From Deltaproteobacteria bacterium (GTDB lineage Bacteria > Desulfobacterota > JAFDED01), in assembly GCA_019310535.1 (NCBI GenBank), contig JAFDED010000009.1:1-64000 (forward strand): DNA of 64,000 bases, in the 5' to 3' direction. The notes under the pieces were generated by a model. It searched no databases, was not told the origin of the DNA, and saw only the letters and a program-made list of their open reading frames with translations. Position 1 is the first letter of the stretch; each line of letters starts with the position of its first letter. The position numbers and the translations under genes are program-made. Positions 15,418 to 24,162 of the stretch are shown one piece after another.

Positions 15418-17151
15418 ATGAAGGTTGAGATCACAAAGGAATTATTGCCCCTCTCCATGTCCCTGGAAGGCACGGAGGGTACGCTGACCGGGAAATGGGG
15501 AAGGCTGCGTCCTTTCCTGGCTGACCGGGTGGCCCCCTGTATTGATGCCTGCCCTAACCGGGTACCCGCGGCACAATTCATAAAAAGCCTGCAGCAGGGC
15601 GACCTGGAAGGGGCGTGGGAGCGAATCCTGGAAGAGAACTGCATGCCCCGGGTGATCGGCAGGGTCTGCTTTCACCCCTGCGAGGCTCAATGCAACCGGG
15701 GCGCTTTTGATGAGACCATCGCCATCAATGCGCTGGAGCGTGTGGTCGGCGACGAAGCATTCGCCCTCGGCCTGCGGCCGCAGCGCCTGAAAGAGGGCCG
15801 CAAGGAGAGAATGGCCGTGGTGGGATCCGGCCCTGCTGGTCTGAGCTGCGCCTATCACCTGGCCCGGCTGGGGTATGAGGTAACGATCTTCGAGGCCGCA
15901 TCGCGGCTGGGCGGTATGCTCTGGAGCGGCATTCCGGAGTTTCGATTGCCGCGAAAAGTCCTCCAGGAGGAGATCGATGTAATCCTTCAGATGGGCATTC
16001 AGGCGGTCACGGGCGTGGAGGTGGGACGCGGCCGGGCGTTCTCGGCGTTGTTGGACGAATTCGATGCCGCATTTTACGCCCCTGGTGCGCAGAGGGGAAT
16101 ACCGCTCCATATACCCGGCGCGAAATCGGAAGGGGTGTTTGAAGGAGTGGATTTTCTGCGCGCGGTACATCATGGGCAAGCACCGGAACCGGGACGCAGG
16201 CCCCTCATTATCGGCGGGGGCAACACAGCGCTGGACGCAGCCCGCTCGGTGCTGCGCATGGGGAGCCGGCCGGTGGTGATCTACCGCCGCTCCCGCGAGG
16301 AAATGCCGGCCTTTGCCGATGAGCTCGCCGAGGCGGAAGAGGAAGGAATTGAGATTATGTATTTAACCTCTCCCCGGGTCATTATCGAACAGGAGGGGCG
16401 GTTCATCGGGCTGGAGTGCCAGCGAAACCGGCTTTCTGATCCGGGCCCGGACGGGCGGAGGCGGTTTGTCCCCGTGGCGGATTCCGAGTTTGTGCTGGAA
16501 GGCACCAGCATCATCGCCGCAATCGGGCAGAACCCCGAACTGGCGGGGCTGCCGAAAGGGACAACAGTTCGCTATGCCGCGCTGGAGGTGGACGCAGGCG
16601 GGCGGACAGGCACTCCGCGCCTGTATGCCGGGGGAGACGCGGTGGATCAACCCCGGAGCGTGGTCCACGCCATGGCATCGGGGAAGCGCGCCGCCATGGC
16701 CATGGATCTGGCGCGCCGCCAGAAAGGCGAGGAATTGCCGCCGGAAATCAGGCACTGGATGGAGCGGCCCCCTCTTTCCATGGCCCGCTACCTCCGGGGG
16801 CAGACCGAAGATCCCGGCGAGCTGGTACGGCCGGATCAGATTCGTCATGAGTATTTCCACGAGGCCCGGCGAGCCCTCCCTCCCCGCTTACATCCAGAGG
16901 AACGCTCGCGGAGTTTTCGGGAGGTAACCGGACCGCTGCCGCCTGAGGAGGCATCGCAGGAGGCTGAGCGTTGTTTCGTCTGCGGCATCTGCAACACCTG
17001 CGGTTATTGCTTCCTCTACTGCCCGGACATGGCAGTGGAGCTTGACCCCGCGGGAATGCACATCGTCATAGATTACGATCACTGCAAGGGCTGTCTCGTC
17101 TGTCTGGAGGAGTGCCCGCGGGTGGCCGTGGCATATGAGATCAAACCATGA
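15418..17151 (+). CDS. GltD-like NAD(P)H flavoprotein fused to oxidoreductase delta subunit
   Basis: About 577 residues. The N-terminal 120 residues are the GltD Fe-S domain (CIDACPNRVPAAQF, CMPRVIGRVCFHPCEAQCNR). Next comes an FAD fold (MAVVGSGPAGLSCAYHLARLG), an NAD(P)H fold (PLIIGGGNTALDAARSVLRMG) and a second FAD segment (PRLYAGGDAVDQPRSVVHAMASG). The last 60 residues hold CFVCGICNTCGYCFLYCPDMA and CKGCLVCLEECP, that is the 2[4Fe-4S] delta subunit missing elsewhere in this operon. The fusion should link the TPP enzyme with NAD(P)H through ferredoxin-type clusters. ATG at 15418 fits the family start, but no strong ribosome site is seen; an in-frame ATG lies at 15361. Its 3' end overlaps the alpha gene (ATGA). 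Confidence 0.92.
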   Translation: MKVEITKELLPLSMSLEGTEGTLTGKWGRLRPFLADRVAPCIDACPNRVPAAQFIKSLQQGDLEGAWERILEENCMPRVIGRVCFHPCEAQCNRGAFDETIAINALERVVGDEAFALGLRPQRLKEGRKERMAVVGSGPAGLSCAYHLARLGYEVTIFEAASRLGGMLWSGIPEFRLPRKVLQEEIDVILQMGIQAVTGVEVGRGRAFSALLDEFDAAFYAPGAQRGIPLHIPGAKSEGVFEGVDFLRAVHHGQAPEPGRRPLIIGGGNTALDAARSVLRMGSRPVVIYRRSREEMPAFADELAEAEEEGIEIMYLTSPRVIIEQEGRFIGLECQRNRLSDPGPDGRRRFVPVADSEFVLEGTSIIAAIGQNPELAGLPKGTTVRYAALEVDAGGRTGTPRLYAGGDAVDQPRSVVHAMASGKRAAMAMDLARRQKGEELPPEIRHWMERPPLSMARYLRGQTEDPGELVRPDQIRHEYFHEARRALPPRLHPEERSRSFREVTGPLPPEEASQEAERCFVCGICNTCGYCFLYCPDMAVELDPAGMHIVIDYDHCKGCLVCLEECPRVAVAYEIKP

Positions 17152-18302
17152 AAAAGCTGATGACGGGAAACCAGGCTTTCGCCTATGGAATAATGCTCTC
17201 CCGGGTGGAAGTAATAGCGGCATATCCTATCACGCCTCAGACCTCGGTGGTGGAGGAACTGGCGGATCTGCACGCCCGCGAAAAGCTGACCGCCAATTTT
17301 GTCCACGTGGAGTCCGAGCATTCTTCCATGTCTTGTGTGGCCGCAGCGTCGATGACAGGGGTGAGAACGTTCACGGCCACATCCTCCCAGGGCCTGGCTC
17401 TGATGCACGAGATGCTGCACTGGACATCAGGATCGCGGCTTCCGGTGGTAATGGTCAACGTGAACAGGGCCATCGGAGCCCCCTGGAACGTCTGGAACGA
17501 GCAGACAGACAGCCTGGCGCAGCGGGACACGGGGTGGCTGCAGATTTACTGCGCCTCGGCTCAGGAATGCCTGGATTCCGTCATTCAGGCATACCGGTTG
17601 GCCGAAACCATCCTTCTGCCCGTCATGGTGGTCAGTGACGGCTTTTTCCTTTCGCACACCTCAGAGCCCGTGAACATTCCTCTCCAAGAAAACGTGGATG
17701 CCTTTCTCCCGCCTTATGAGGCCGCGCACAGGCTGGATCCCCGGAATCCGCACGTATTTAACTGTATTTGCCTGCCCGAAGACTATACCCGCTTACGCCG
17801 GACCGCTCAGCGGGACATGAAGGAAGCCGTCAATGTGCTCAAGGACTTGAACGGAAAATTCCTGAAAGCCTTCGGCAGGGAGTACGGGGTGCTGGAGAGT
17901 TACCGCACCGACGGGGCCGAGGTGGTGATGCTTTCAATGGGCACCATCTGCACCACTGCAAAGGATGTGGTTGATGAGTTACGAGACAAGGGTTTTCCCG
18001 TGGGGCTGATACGCCTGCGGTTGTTCCGTCCCTTTCCTGCGGATGACCTGGCAGCCGCTCTGCGGAACGTGAGACGGGTGGCCGTGGTGGACAGGGGCTT
18101 CTGCCCGGGCGTGGGAGGAATCCTTGCTCAGGAATTCAAGGCAGCCCTCTTCGGGATTACGGACCCGCCGCAGGTGTATGAGTTTATCACAGGGCTTGGA
18201 GGCATGGACGTAACGCCGGAGATGCTTGCCGAAATGATGACGCAAACCCTGGAGGCCCGGGACAAGCCCACAGCGGCTATCTGGGCGGGAGCGGGGACAT
18301 GA
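17148..18302 (+). CDS. 2-oxoacid:ferredoxin oxidoreductase, alpha subunit (operon 2)
   Basis: A 384-residue alpha chain: AAYPITPQTSVVEELADL, FVHVESEHSSMSCVAAAS, FTATSSQGLALMHEMLHW, AIGAPWNVWNEQTDSLAQRD, and a C-terminal domain with VVMLSMGTICTTAKDVVDELR and GLGGMDVTPEML. It clearly parallels the alpha chain of operon 1 but diverges in loops around the substrate region, so the two complexes may prefer different 2-oxoacids. Both ends overlap neighbours by four bases (ATGA), which supports a single transcript and equal translation. Confidence 0.94.
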   Translation: MKKLMTGNQAFAYGIMLSRVEVIAAYPITPQTSVVEELADLHAREKLTANFVHVESEHSSMSCVAAASMTGVRTFTATSSQGLALMHEMLHWTSGSRLPVVMVNVNRAIGAPWNVWNEQTDSLAQRDTGWLQIYCASAQECLDSVIQAYRLAETILLPVMVVSDGFFLSHTSEPVNIPLQENVDAFLPPYEAAHRLDPRNPHVFNCICLPEDYTRLRRTAQRDMKEAVNVLKDLNGKFLKAFGREYGVLESYRTDGAEVVMLSMGTICTTAKDVVDELRDKGFPVGLIRLRLFRPFPADDLAAALRNVRRVAVVDRGFCPGVGGILAQEFKAALFGITDPPQVYEFITGLGGMDVTPEMLAEMMTQTLEARDKPTAAIWAGAGT

Positions 18303-19201
18303 AAGAAAATACCCGATGGAACTGGCATGAGCCAAGGCTGTTGGACAGGGGCCACGCTTTTTGCGCGGGGTGCGGGGGAGTCCTCGCGCTGCGCCATGTG
18401 CTAAGGGCACTGGGAGAAGACACCATTGCCGTGATAACTGCCGGATGCGTGGGGACAAACTCCGGAGTTTTCCCTTCCAGTCCCATCAGGGTGGCCTGTT
18501 ACAACACGCCGTTCCCATCGCTGGCCGCCGCCGCATCGGGTGTGAGGGCAGCGTTGAACGCCCGGCGCAATGACCACACCCGGGTGCTGGCCGTTGGAGG
18601 AGACGGGGGGACGTTCGACATCGGCCTCCAGGGCCTGTCCGCAGCGGCTGAGCGCAATGATGACTTTGTTCTTCTGTGCTACGATAACGAAGCATACATG
18701 AACACCGGAATCCAGCGAAGCTCTGCCACCCCGCAGGGCGCCTGGACAACCATCACGCCCCAGGGAAACCTGAAAGACCAGCCTAAAAAGAACCTCACCA
18801 GGATCATCATGGCCCATAACGTACCTTACGTGGCAACGGCCTCCGTGGGCTATCCTGAGGATCTGATCGCCAAAGCCCATAAGGCCGCAGAGATTAGGGG
18901 CTTTCGCTTCCTTCACGTCATTTCGCCCTGTCCGCCCGGGTGGGGATTTTCTCCCCAGCATACCATCCGGCTGGCGCGGCTGGCGGTTCGGACAAGAATT
19001 TTCCCCCTGTTCGAGGTGTTCGGCGGAGAAAGGATCATGCTGAGCATGGATCCAGAACCTGTGCCCGTGGTGGAATACCTGCGGATGCAAAACCGGTTTC
19101 AATACATTTCTGAAGAAGATATCCAGCAGATCCAGCGCGCCGCGGATCGGGCGTGGCAACGCCTGGCGAAGGAAGCTGACAGGACCGCTCAGCCGGCTTA
19201 G
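18299..19201 (+). CDS. 2-oxoacid:ferredoxin oxidoreductase, beta subunit (operon 2)
   Basis: A 300-residue TPP-binding beta chain. HAFCAGCGGVLALRH carries the proximal cluster cysteines, ITAGCVGTN the next, GGDGGTFDIGLQGL with LLCYDNEAYMNTGIQRSSATP the TPP/Mg site, and HVISPCPPGW the last cysteine. It is the final gene of operon 2. After its stop the next 275 bases (19202-19476) show no gene. Confidence 0.93.
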   Translation: MKENTRWNWHEPRLLDRGHAFCAGCGGVLALRHVLRALGEDTIAVITAGCVGTNSGVFPSSPIRVACYNTPFPSLAAAASGVRAALNARRNDHTRVLAVGGDGGTFDIGLQGLSAAAERNDDFVLLCYDNEAYMNTGIQRSSATPQGAWTTITPQGNLKDQPKKNLTRIIMAHNVPYVATASVGYPEDLIAKAHKAAEIRGFRFLHVISPCPPGWGFSPQHTIRLARLAVRTRIFPLFEVFGGERIMLSMDPEPVPVVEYLRMQNRFQYISEEDIQQIQRAADRAWQRLAKEADRTAQPA

Positions 19202-19476
19202 ACCGAATGACAAGAAAGAACATCAAGCAGAAAGTGTCGTCCGCGCACCATTGGGAACAGACGCCTTCATCCGTAGCTGGACGATCCCCGATACAACGAA
19301 CTGGCGCCGGAAAAATTGTAATGGCCAAGACGCAATATGCTCGTTTGCGGAGATTTTGAAATCATTCCGGCTCTGCTCAATGTGATTTCCATTATCAAAA
19401 CATCCGCTAAGTTAAAGGCCTTTGTATATCCCGGGCGTTAGCCATTGAGAGGTGTCAACTTCATGTACGCACGCTG

Positions 19477-19707
19477 GTGCAGGAAATGAACGACAGTCGA
19501 CTGCGTAAACACCTCCTGGACGGCTCTGTGGGGGTGAAATTCCAAGCTGTCCAGCTTTCTGAAAAATCACCACCCGAAGCGGCAGATGTTTACGTGGTAT
19601 TCAGACACACCTGCGAGTGTCTCAAGACTCACCACATGACTCCGGTCAATGGAGGGAATGTGAGTATACGTTGCGGCGACGGCTTTTTCATATTCGCCAC
19701 GGGATAG
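19477..19707 (+). pseudogene. Class II aldolase/adducin-like N-terminal fragment
   Basis: A 76-codon frame (GTG at 19477 or ATG at 19486) ending in HMTPVNGGNVSIRCGDGFFIFATG. The last 20 residues resemble the GGN-S-R beta strands of class II aldolase/adducin proteins, in which the catalytic zinc histidines would follow. The frame stops right there, so if the likeness is correct this is a truncated remnant. It could instead be a short unrelated peptide. A weak AGGA precedes the ATG by one base. Confidence 0.4.
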
Positions 19708-19751
19708 ATGGCGCGGGCAATGCAACAGATTGAGAATTCAAGGAGAATGAC

Positions 19752-20036
19752 ATGCACCTGATCCTGCTCTCGCTCCTTTTTGGTCTGGTTTTGGGATTGT
19801 GGCCCCGCACACAGGAGCTGATCGTCACCCTTTCACAACGTCTTCTATCTTTCGGACTGATTCTTCTCCTTTTTTTCCTTGGAGCCAGCCTGGGATCCCA
19901 TCCGAATATCACATCTCAATTGGAAGTGATTGGTTTAAAATCTCTGGTTCATGCCTCATTTACGGTCGCGGGCAGCATACTGATCGTGTGGATTCTCGAA
20001 CGCTGGTTTGTGAAACACGACAATAAACGCCGGTGA
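19752..20036 (+). CDS. LysO-family exporter, N-terminal subunit (DUF340)
   Basis: A 94-residue membrane protein with three hydrophobic segments (LILLSLLFGLVLGLW, LLSFGLILLLFFLGASLG, SFTVAGSILIVWILERW). This is the N-terminal part of the DUF340/LysO (YbjE) amino-acid exporter, which is a single chain of about 300 residues in E. coli but two neighbouring genes in some bacteria. The companion gene begins seven bases downstream. Residues LFFLGASLGSHPNI resemble the family's first substrate-domain loop. AAGGAG lies before the ATG. The substrate is likely lysine or a related amino acid; no lysine riboswitch is seen. Confidence 0.8.
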   Translation: MHLILLSLLFGLVLGLWPRTQELIVTLSQRLLSFGLILLLFFLGASLGSHPNITSQLEVIGLKSLVHASFTVAGSILIVWILERWFVKHDNKRR

Positions 20037-20043
20037 ATTCTCG

Positions 20044-20640
20044 ATGCTCTGGATGATCTTTCTATCCGTTGCGGCAGGTCTGATTGCCGGATTCATGGAC
20101 TGGATCCCCCGGGGAATTCTCCCCCATCTGGATCGCTTCATTACCTTCGGTGTCTGTTTGTTGGTTTTTTCCGTGGGTGTGACTATAGGACAAAGCCGTG
20201 ATATCTGGCGCCAGATGAAAGCCCTGGGAGCGCGGGCGCTTCTCCTTCCCGCTGGGGTGGCGGCAGGCACGTTGCTCGGGTCTCTGGCAGCACCCGTGTT
20301 TATTCCCATCGGGTTTCGGGAAGCGCTGGCAGTGGGAGCCGGCTTCGGCTGGTACTCTCTCTCGGGAGTGCTTCTCATGCAGCTTCACAGCGCGGAATTG
20401 GGAGCTTTGGCGTTTTTGACCAATGTGTTCCGCGAACTGTTAAGCATTGTACTCATTCCTTTCCTGGCCCGCTTTACCGGCCCTTATACAATGATCGCTC
20501 CCGGGGGCGCCACCACCATGGACACCACCCTCCCCTTGATACACCGCTTTTCCGACGCCGACGGCACTCTTTTGGCCTTCATCAATGGGTTCCTGCTGTC
20601 GCTGCTCGTTCCCTTCCTCGTCCCTCTTTTTATCGGTTAA
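20044..20640 (+). CDS. LysO-family exporter, C-terminal subunit
   Basis: A 198-residue membrane protein with about six hydrophobic helices. VCLLVFSVGVTIGQSRDIW and especially VGAGFGWYSLSGVLLMQLH, then AFLTNVFRELLSIVLIPFLAR and the loop APGGATTMDTTLPLI, are the signature of the DUF340/LysO C-terminal part. It directly follows the N-terminal half and together they should form one transporter. A stem-loop some 50 bases past the stop may end the transcript. Confidence 0.9.
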   Translation: MLWMIFLSVAAGLIAGFMDWIPRGILPHLDRFITFGVCLLVFSVGVTIGQSRDIWRQMKALGARALLLPAGVAAGTLLGSLAAPVFIPIGFREALAVGAGFGWYSLSGVLLMQLHSAELGALAFLTNVFRELLSIVLIPFLARFTGPYTMIAPGGATTMDTTLPLIHRFSDADGTLLAFINGFLLSLLVPFLVPLFIG

Positions 20641-20693
20641 TCGCTGCCCATTTTCGAATGGTCCCGCCTTTCAATTTGAATGGACTTTTGCCG

Positions 20694-20742
20694 GTATAAC
20701 AGGATCAATTGGACTTTCTTAATCATTTTTATCCTGTTATAC
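20694..20742. terminator. Stem-loop between convergent lysO-type and MFS genes
   Basis: Perfect 12-bp arms GTATAACAGGAT (20694-20705) and ATCCTGTTATAC (20731-20742) enclose a 25-base T-rich loop. The position between two convergent genes suggests a bidirectional terminator. The arm is also part of a small repeat seen at 39383-39426 and, as half-arm only, near 60403. Confidence 0.55.
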
Positions 20743-20752
20743 TGACAGAATG

Positions 20753-21961
20753 TCAAATCGATTCAAATTTCTTTCCCTGGTTCGTATGACTGATCAGGAG
20801 CACCACAAAGCCGACAAGAGCGAGGGAAATTATCCCCAGGGAGGGAAAGGCCGTCTCAATCCCCCAGACCCTCTGAATTCCTCCCATCATCTTCACGGCC
20901 AGCGCCCCCACCCCGAAGGTCAAAACGAACTTGGTCCCATAGGCCGAGTGGTGAAGCCGCTGAGGGGTGATACGAGCTACCAGGGTATTTTCAATGGGCT
21001 GAGCACCGAGCATGAAAAAGAAGTAGAAAAGGGCCAGGGAAACCAGGGGGATATCGCTGGCGACGGCCATGAGGAATGCGGCGGGTATAATAACGGCATG
21101 GAAGAGGAGGTATGAAAACCTCGGCTCGAAACGCTCCGCCACCCGGCCACCCGTATACTGCCCCAGCATCCCCACAAGATAAATGAATGAGATGGTGGTG
21201 GTCGCCACCAGGTTGCTTGACAGCGCTTCCGGCCACAGGCCAGAAAGTTTCTGAAAGATCAATTGGTTCTTCAGCTCAAAGTAAGCCGGCATGATAACCG
21301 TAGCTCCGCGGTAGGCCAGCCCTCCCATCATCACCACCGCAAGCAGGATCAGAAAAGCTCCAAGAAGCCCGTTGTCCTCTTTCGACCCCCACTGCTCCTG
21401 TTGCGGCGGCTCCGTCAGAGGAAAAGTGGTCATCAAGACCACTCCGAGGAGGTTCAGCCCCCCCAGGACAAGGTACACAGCACCGGGACCCCAGAGCCAG
21501 TTGACAATCCCTGTAAGAAGCGGGGCTGTGGCCAGGCCCAGGTTCCCGAACATCCCATTGTACCCCAGAGCCATGCTCATGCGACTCACCCCTTTGGAAA
21601 TCATGCCCAGGCCGATGGGATGAGAAATTCCTGAGAAGAGCCCCACTCCGGCCAGGGCTAGTGAAAGGCCCGCGGGTGAGTCAATCCAGGCTGCGGCAGC
21701 CAGACCACTCAGCCCGGCACCCAGGAAAAAGAGCGCCATGAGAGACTTGCCCCCCCACCGATCGGCCAGCATTCCCCACGGAAGCGCCGTGAGCCCGAAT
21801 AATAGGTACATCCAGAATGAGAGCCCCAGCACCTGGGACATATCCATGTTCAGACGCGCGGTCAGGGGAAGAAGCACGGCCGGAAACACAAGCATGTTGA
21901 AGTGGCTCAAAAAGTGTCCAAAGCAGCTAATGAACAGAATACGACGCTCCCGGGGATTCAT
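20753..21961 (-). CDS. Major facilitator superfamily transporter
   Basis: A 402-residue, 12-helix MFS protein. The first repeat carries the motif-A-like loop GMLADRWGGKSLM between helices 2 and 3, and helix 5 has GMFGNLGLATAPLLTG. The central loop (EPPQQEQWGSKEDN) is hydrophilic. FGHFLSHFNMLVFPAVLLPL at the start is typical of FsmR/YfcJ-like bacterial MFS proteins. Substrate is unknown. It is monocistronic, convergent with the LysO genes. The ATG at 21961 follows a GGAGACACC stretch. Confidence 0.85.
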   Translation of the reverse strand: MNPRERRILFISCFGHFLSHFNMLVFPAVLLPLTARLNMDMSQVLGLSFWMYLLFGLTALPWGMLADRWGGKSLMALFFLGAGLSGLAAAAWIDSPAGLSLALAGVGLFSGISHPIGLGMISKGVSRMSMALGYNGMFGNLGLATAPLLTGIVNWLWGPGAVYLVLGGLNLLGVVLMTTFPLTEPPQQEQWGSKEDNGLLGAFLILLAVVMMGGLAYRGATVIMPAYFELKNQLIFQKLSGLWPEALSSNLVATTTISFIYLVGMLGQYTGGRVAERFEPRFSYLLFHAVIIPAAFLMAVASDIPLVSLALFYFFFMLGAQPIENTLVARITPQRLHHSAYGTKFVLTFGVGALAVKMMGGIQRVWGIETAFPSLGIISLALVGFVVLLISHTNQGKKFESI

Positions 21962-22060
21962 GACAGGGTGTCTCCTTCTCGAAAAAGAACTCTCAGAACG
22001 CGAAGCCGAAACCCTTTAACTCGTCCTTAAGAGTTTTGGCAATTATAAGAGCATACCCTA

Positions 22061-22098
22061 ATTTTCATGCAGGGGCTGCACCCGCGAAGCATGAAAAT
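22061..22098 (+). repeat. Repeat module C
   Basis: Perfect 10-bp arms ATTTTCATGC (22061-22070) and GCATGAAAAT (22089-22098) flank AGGGGCTGCACCCGCGAA. The same hairpin is at 8931-8964 (minus) and 60478-60507 (plus), where it precedes module B. Here it stands without B, upstream of the group II intron remnant. Confidence 0.75.
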
Positions 22099-22147
22099 CA
22101 TTTTATCAATATATATTGTAGTGCTTGATATCAGCCATCAATATAAA

Positions 22148-22671
22148 GTGCAACAAATTTATTTTCTACGTAAACAACACCCAGAGGCAACGAGGCAATG
22201 AATACCAGCCAGGGGTTGAAAATGTTACGCGGGGCGAAATTCAGGATTGCAGGGACCGGTTTTCCCCGCCCGAACTGGTAAGCTTTTTTGATCGTGCATT
22301 GCGAATGGAGGGGCGGGGAGCAACCGGGGGCGATCACGCAGTCCCTGGAATAACGAGCACGATTCGCCGGGGGTTGCGGCGAGCCTGCCAGGGAATGGCA
22401 AAACCTTGACCCGGAAGCCGACCGGGATAGCCGAGGAGGTGACGACCGGGCTCCAGGAAGCACGTCACGCCGGCCGGACAGAGGTCAGAGCGCCCATAGC
22501 AGCGAGAAAGCGGGGCAGTGCCTGTGGAGTGAAGGGGTGCAGGGAGGTGGATGCGTGACGTCTGAACCCAACGAAAAGCAACCCGTGCAAGCGCTCGGCT
22601 GCGGCGGGGCTGAGCAAGATGGAAATATATGTATTTTCATAGAAACCATCATGCCCTATCAAGCACAATGA
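22148..22671 (+). mobile_element. Truncated group II intron (5' ribozyme part and maturase stub)
   Basis: The stretch from about 22190 to 22560 reads like the 5' domains of a bacterial group II intron: GATAGCCGAGGAGGTGAC, the GGCTCCAGGAAGCACGTCACG block, CCATAGCAGCGAGAAAGCGG and GGAGTGAAGGGG. It runs into a GTG start at 22555 (GGAGG upstream) whose product begins V-T-SEPNEKQPV, the usual N-terminus of intron-encoded reverse transcriptase/maturase proteins. After about 15 such residues the frame leaves the family and stops at 22671. No RT domain and no domain V/VI follow, so the intron is 3'-truncated. A GTGCAAC at 22148 is a possible intron 5' end, but this is uncertain. Confidence 0.7.
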
Positions 22672-22720
22672 AACATGAAAAGAGCAAAACAGTCATTGCA
22701 AATTTAGCCATCAGCATTAC

Positions 22721-22768
22721 AAAATCAGCAATTTTTTAAATATTTGCATTGATAGTTGCTGATTTTTT
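22721..22768 (+). terminator. Terminator-like hairpin before the CoA-transferase gene
   Basis: Arms AAAATCAGCAA (22721-22731) and TTGCTGATTTT (22756-22766) pair perfectly over 11 bp and run into a T-rich tail (TTTTTTATTTT), 45 bases before the CoA-transferase ATG. It may protect against read-through from the intron or act as leader control. A 13-base direct repeat ATTTTCATAGAAA flanks this area (22633-22645 and 22781-22793). Confidence 0.5.
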
Positions 22769-22813
22769 ATTTTACAATGAATTTTCATAGAAATTAAACA
22801 AGGAGGTAGAATC

Positions 22814-24010
22814 ATGAGGAAAGCCCCTCTGGATGGAATCCGGGTGTTGGATTTAACCCAGGTTATGGCCGGGCCATATGCAACCATGATCATGGGAGAC
22901 CTGGGTGCCGAGGTGATCAAAGTCGAGTCGCCGGGTACCGGAGAGATGTCGCGCACGTTCCCGCCCCACTTTATCCAGGGAACCAGCGCGTACTTCCTCA
23001 GCCTGAACCGGAGCAAGAAAAGTATTGTCCTCAACCTGCAAACGCACGAGGGAAAAGAGATATTCTACCGAATGGTCAGGAAATCCGATGTTGTCATCTA
23101 CAACTTTCGCCCGGGGATTGCTGAAAGACTCAAAATCGACTACGGCATCCTGAAGACCGTCAATCCCGACATCATTTGCTGCTCAATGACAGCGTTCGGC
23201 CCCGATGGCCCCTATGGGGCACAGCCTGCCTATGACCTGACCATCCAGGCCCTCAGCGGCGCCATGAGCATGACCGGCGAGCCGGGCCGGAGCCCCCTGC
23301 GCCTGGGGATACCCATGGGAGACCTGGCGGCATCCCTCTACGCAGTCGTCGGGGTGGTCAGCGCCCTCTATGCCCGCAAGGCGGAGGGCGGCGGCGGCCA
23401 ATTGATCGACCTTGCCCTGCTGGACGCCCTGTTCTCCCTGATCACCTATCCGGCGGTATATTATTTTATCGGTGGGGAAATCCCTCAGCCTCTGGGATCA
23501 GGACACCAGTCAGTCGTCCCGTTCCAGGCCTTCCCCACAAAAGACAGATACATCACCATCTGCGCGCCCACCGAAAAATTCTGGTCGGCTCTCTGCGGCG
23601 CCCTGGGGCGGGAGGATCTGGCGAATGATCCGCGGTTTGCCACCGCGGCCGACCGGCTTCGAAATAAAGATGAACTACACGCGATCATGGAGGGGATATT
23701 GAGGCAGAAGAGCTGCGAGGAGTGGTATGGAAGGCTGGTGGACGCCGGTGTTCCCTGCGCTCCGGTAAACACGGTGGACCACGCCATCCATGACCCGGCC
23801 ATAAGGCACAGGGATATGATCGTGGAGGTGCAGCACCGCGAAAAGAAATTCAAAATGGTCGGCAATCCCCTGAAATTCTCCGGGCACCCGCCCAGCACAT
23901 ACCAGGGGCCCCCTGGACTGGGCGAGCATTCGGAGGAAATTCTCGTGAACCTGCTGGGCTATTCAAGAGAAGATGTTAAGCGGTTCCGAGAAGCAAATGT
24001 CATACAATAG
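22814..24010 (+). CDS. CaiB/BaiF (family III) CoA-transferase
   Basis: A 398-residue class III CoA-transferase, moving CoA between carboxylic acids. Family landmarks are PLDGIRVLDLTQVMAGPYAT at the start, GDLGAEVIKVESPGTGE, YFLSLNRSKKSIVLNL, YDLTIQALSGAMSMTGEPG (with the catalytic Asp expected in the YDL segment), LGIPMGDLAASLYAVVGV, and VPCAPVNTVDHAIHDP near the end. A strong AAGGAGG lies eight bases before the ATG. It stands alone, so the acid is unknown; it could activate carboxylates for the hydratase and oxidoreductases nearby. Confidence 0.93.
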   Translation: MRKAPLDGIRVLDLTQVMAGPYATMIMGDLGAEVIKVESPGTGEMSRTFPPHFIQGTSAYFLSLNRSKKSIVLNLQTHEGKEIFYRMVRKSDVVIYNFRPGIAERLKIDYGILKTVNPDIICCSMTAFGPDGPYGAQPAYDLTIQALSGAMSMTGEPGRSPLRLGIPMGDLAASLYAVVGVVSALYARKAEGGGGQLIDLALLDALFSLITYPAVYYFIGGEIPQPLGSGHQSVVPFQAFPTKDRYITICAPTEKFWSALCGALGREDLANDPRFATAADRLRNKDELHAIMEGILRQKSCEEWYGRLVDAGVPCAPVNTVDHAIHDPAIRHRDMIVEVQHREKKFKMVGNPLKFSGHPPSTYQGPPGLGEHSEEILVNLLGYSREDVKRFREANVIQ

Positions 24011-24162
24011 ATACCGTAGATACCGTATGATGTGCTGTGCCAACCATTAACAGATTGATAATATTAATTTTTCCATAGGTTCTCGTCAAAAGCTATCTAT
24101 TCTTCAAGTTCATGGCCTGTAGAATCCAAAGTTGTTTTGGTGGGCACAGCCTACTCTGCCCG

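Noticed and set aside
22131-22463. 110-codon minus-strand frame over the intron region
   Set aside because: It covers the group II intron ribozyme sequence in antisense; similar peptides arise wherever such introns are translated.
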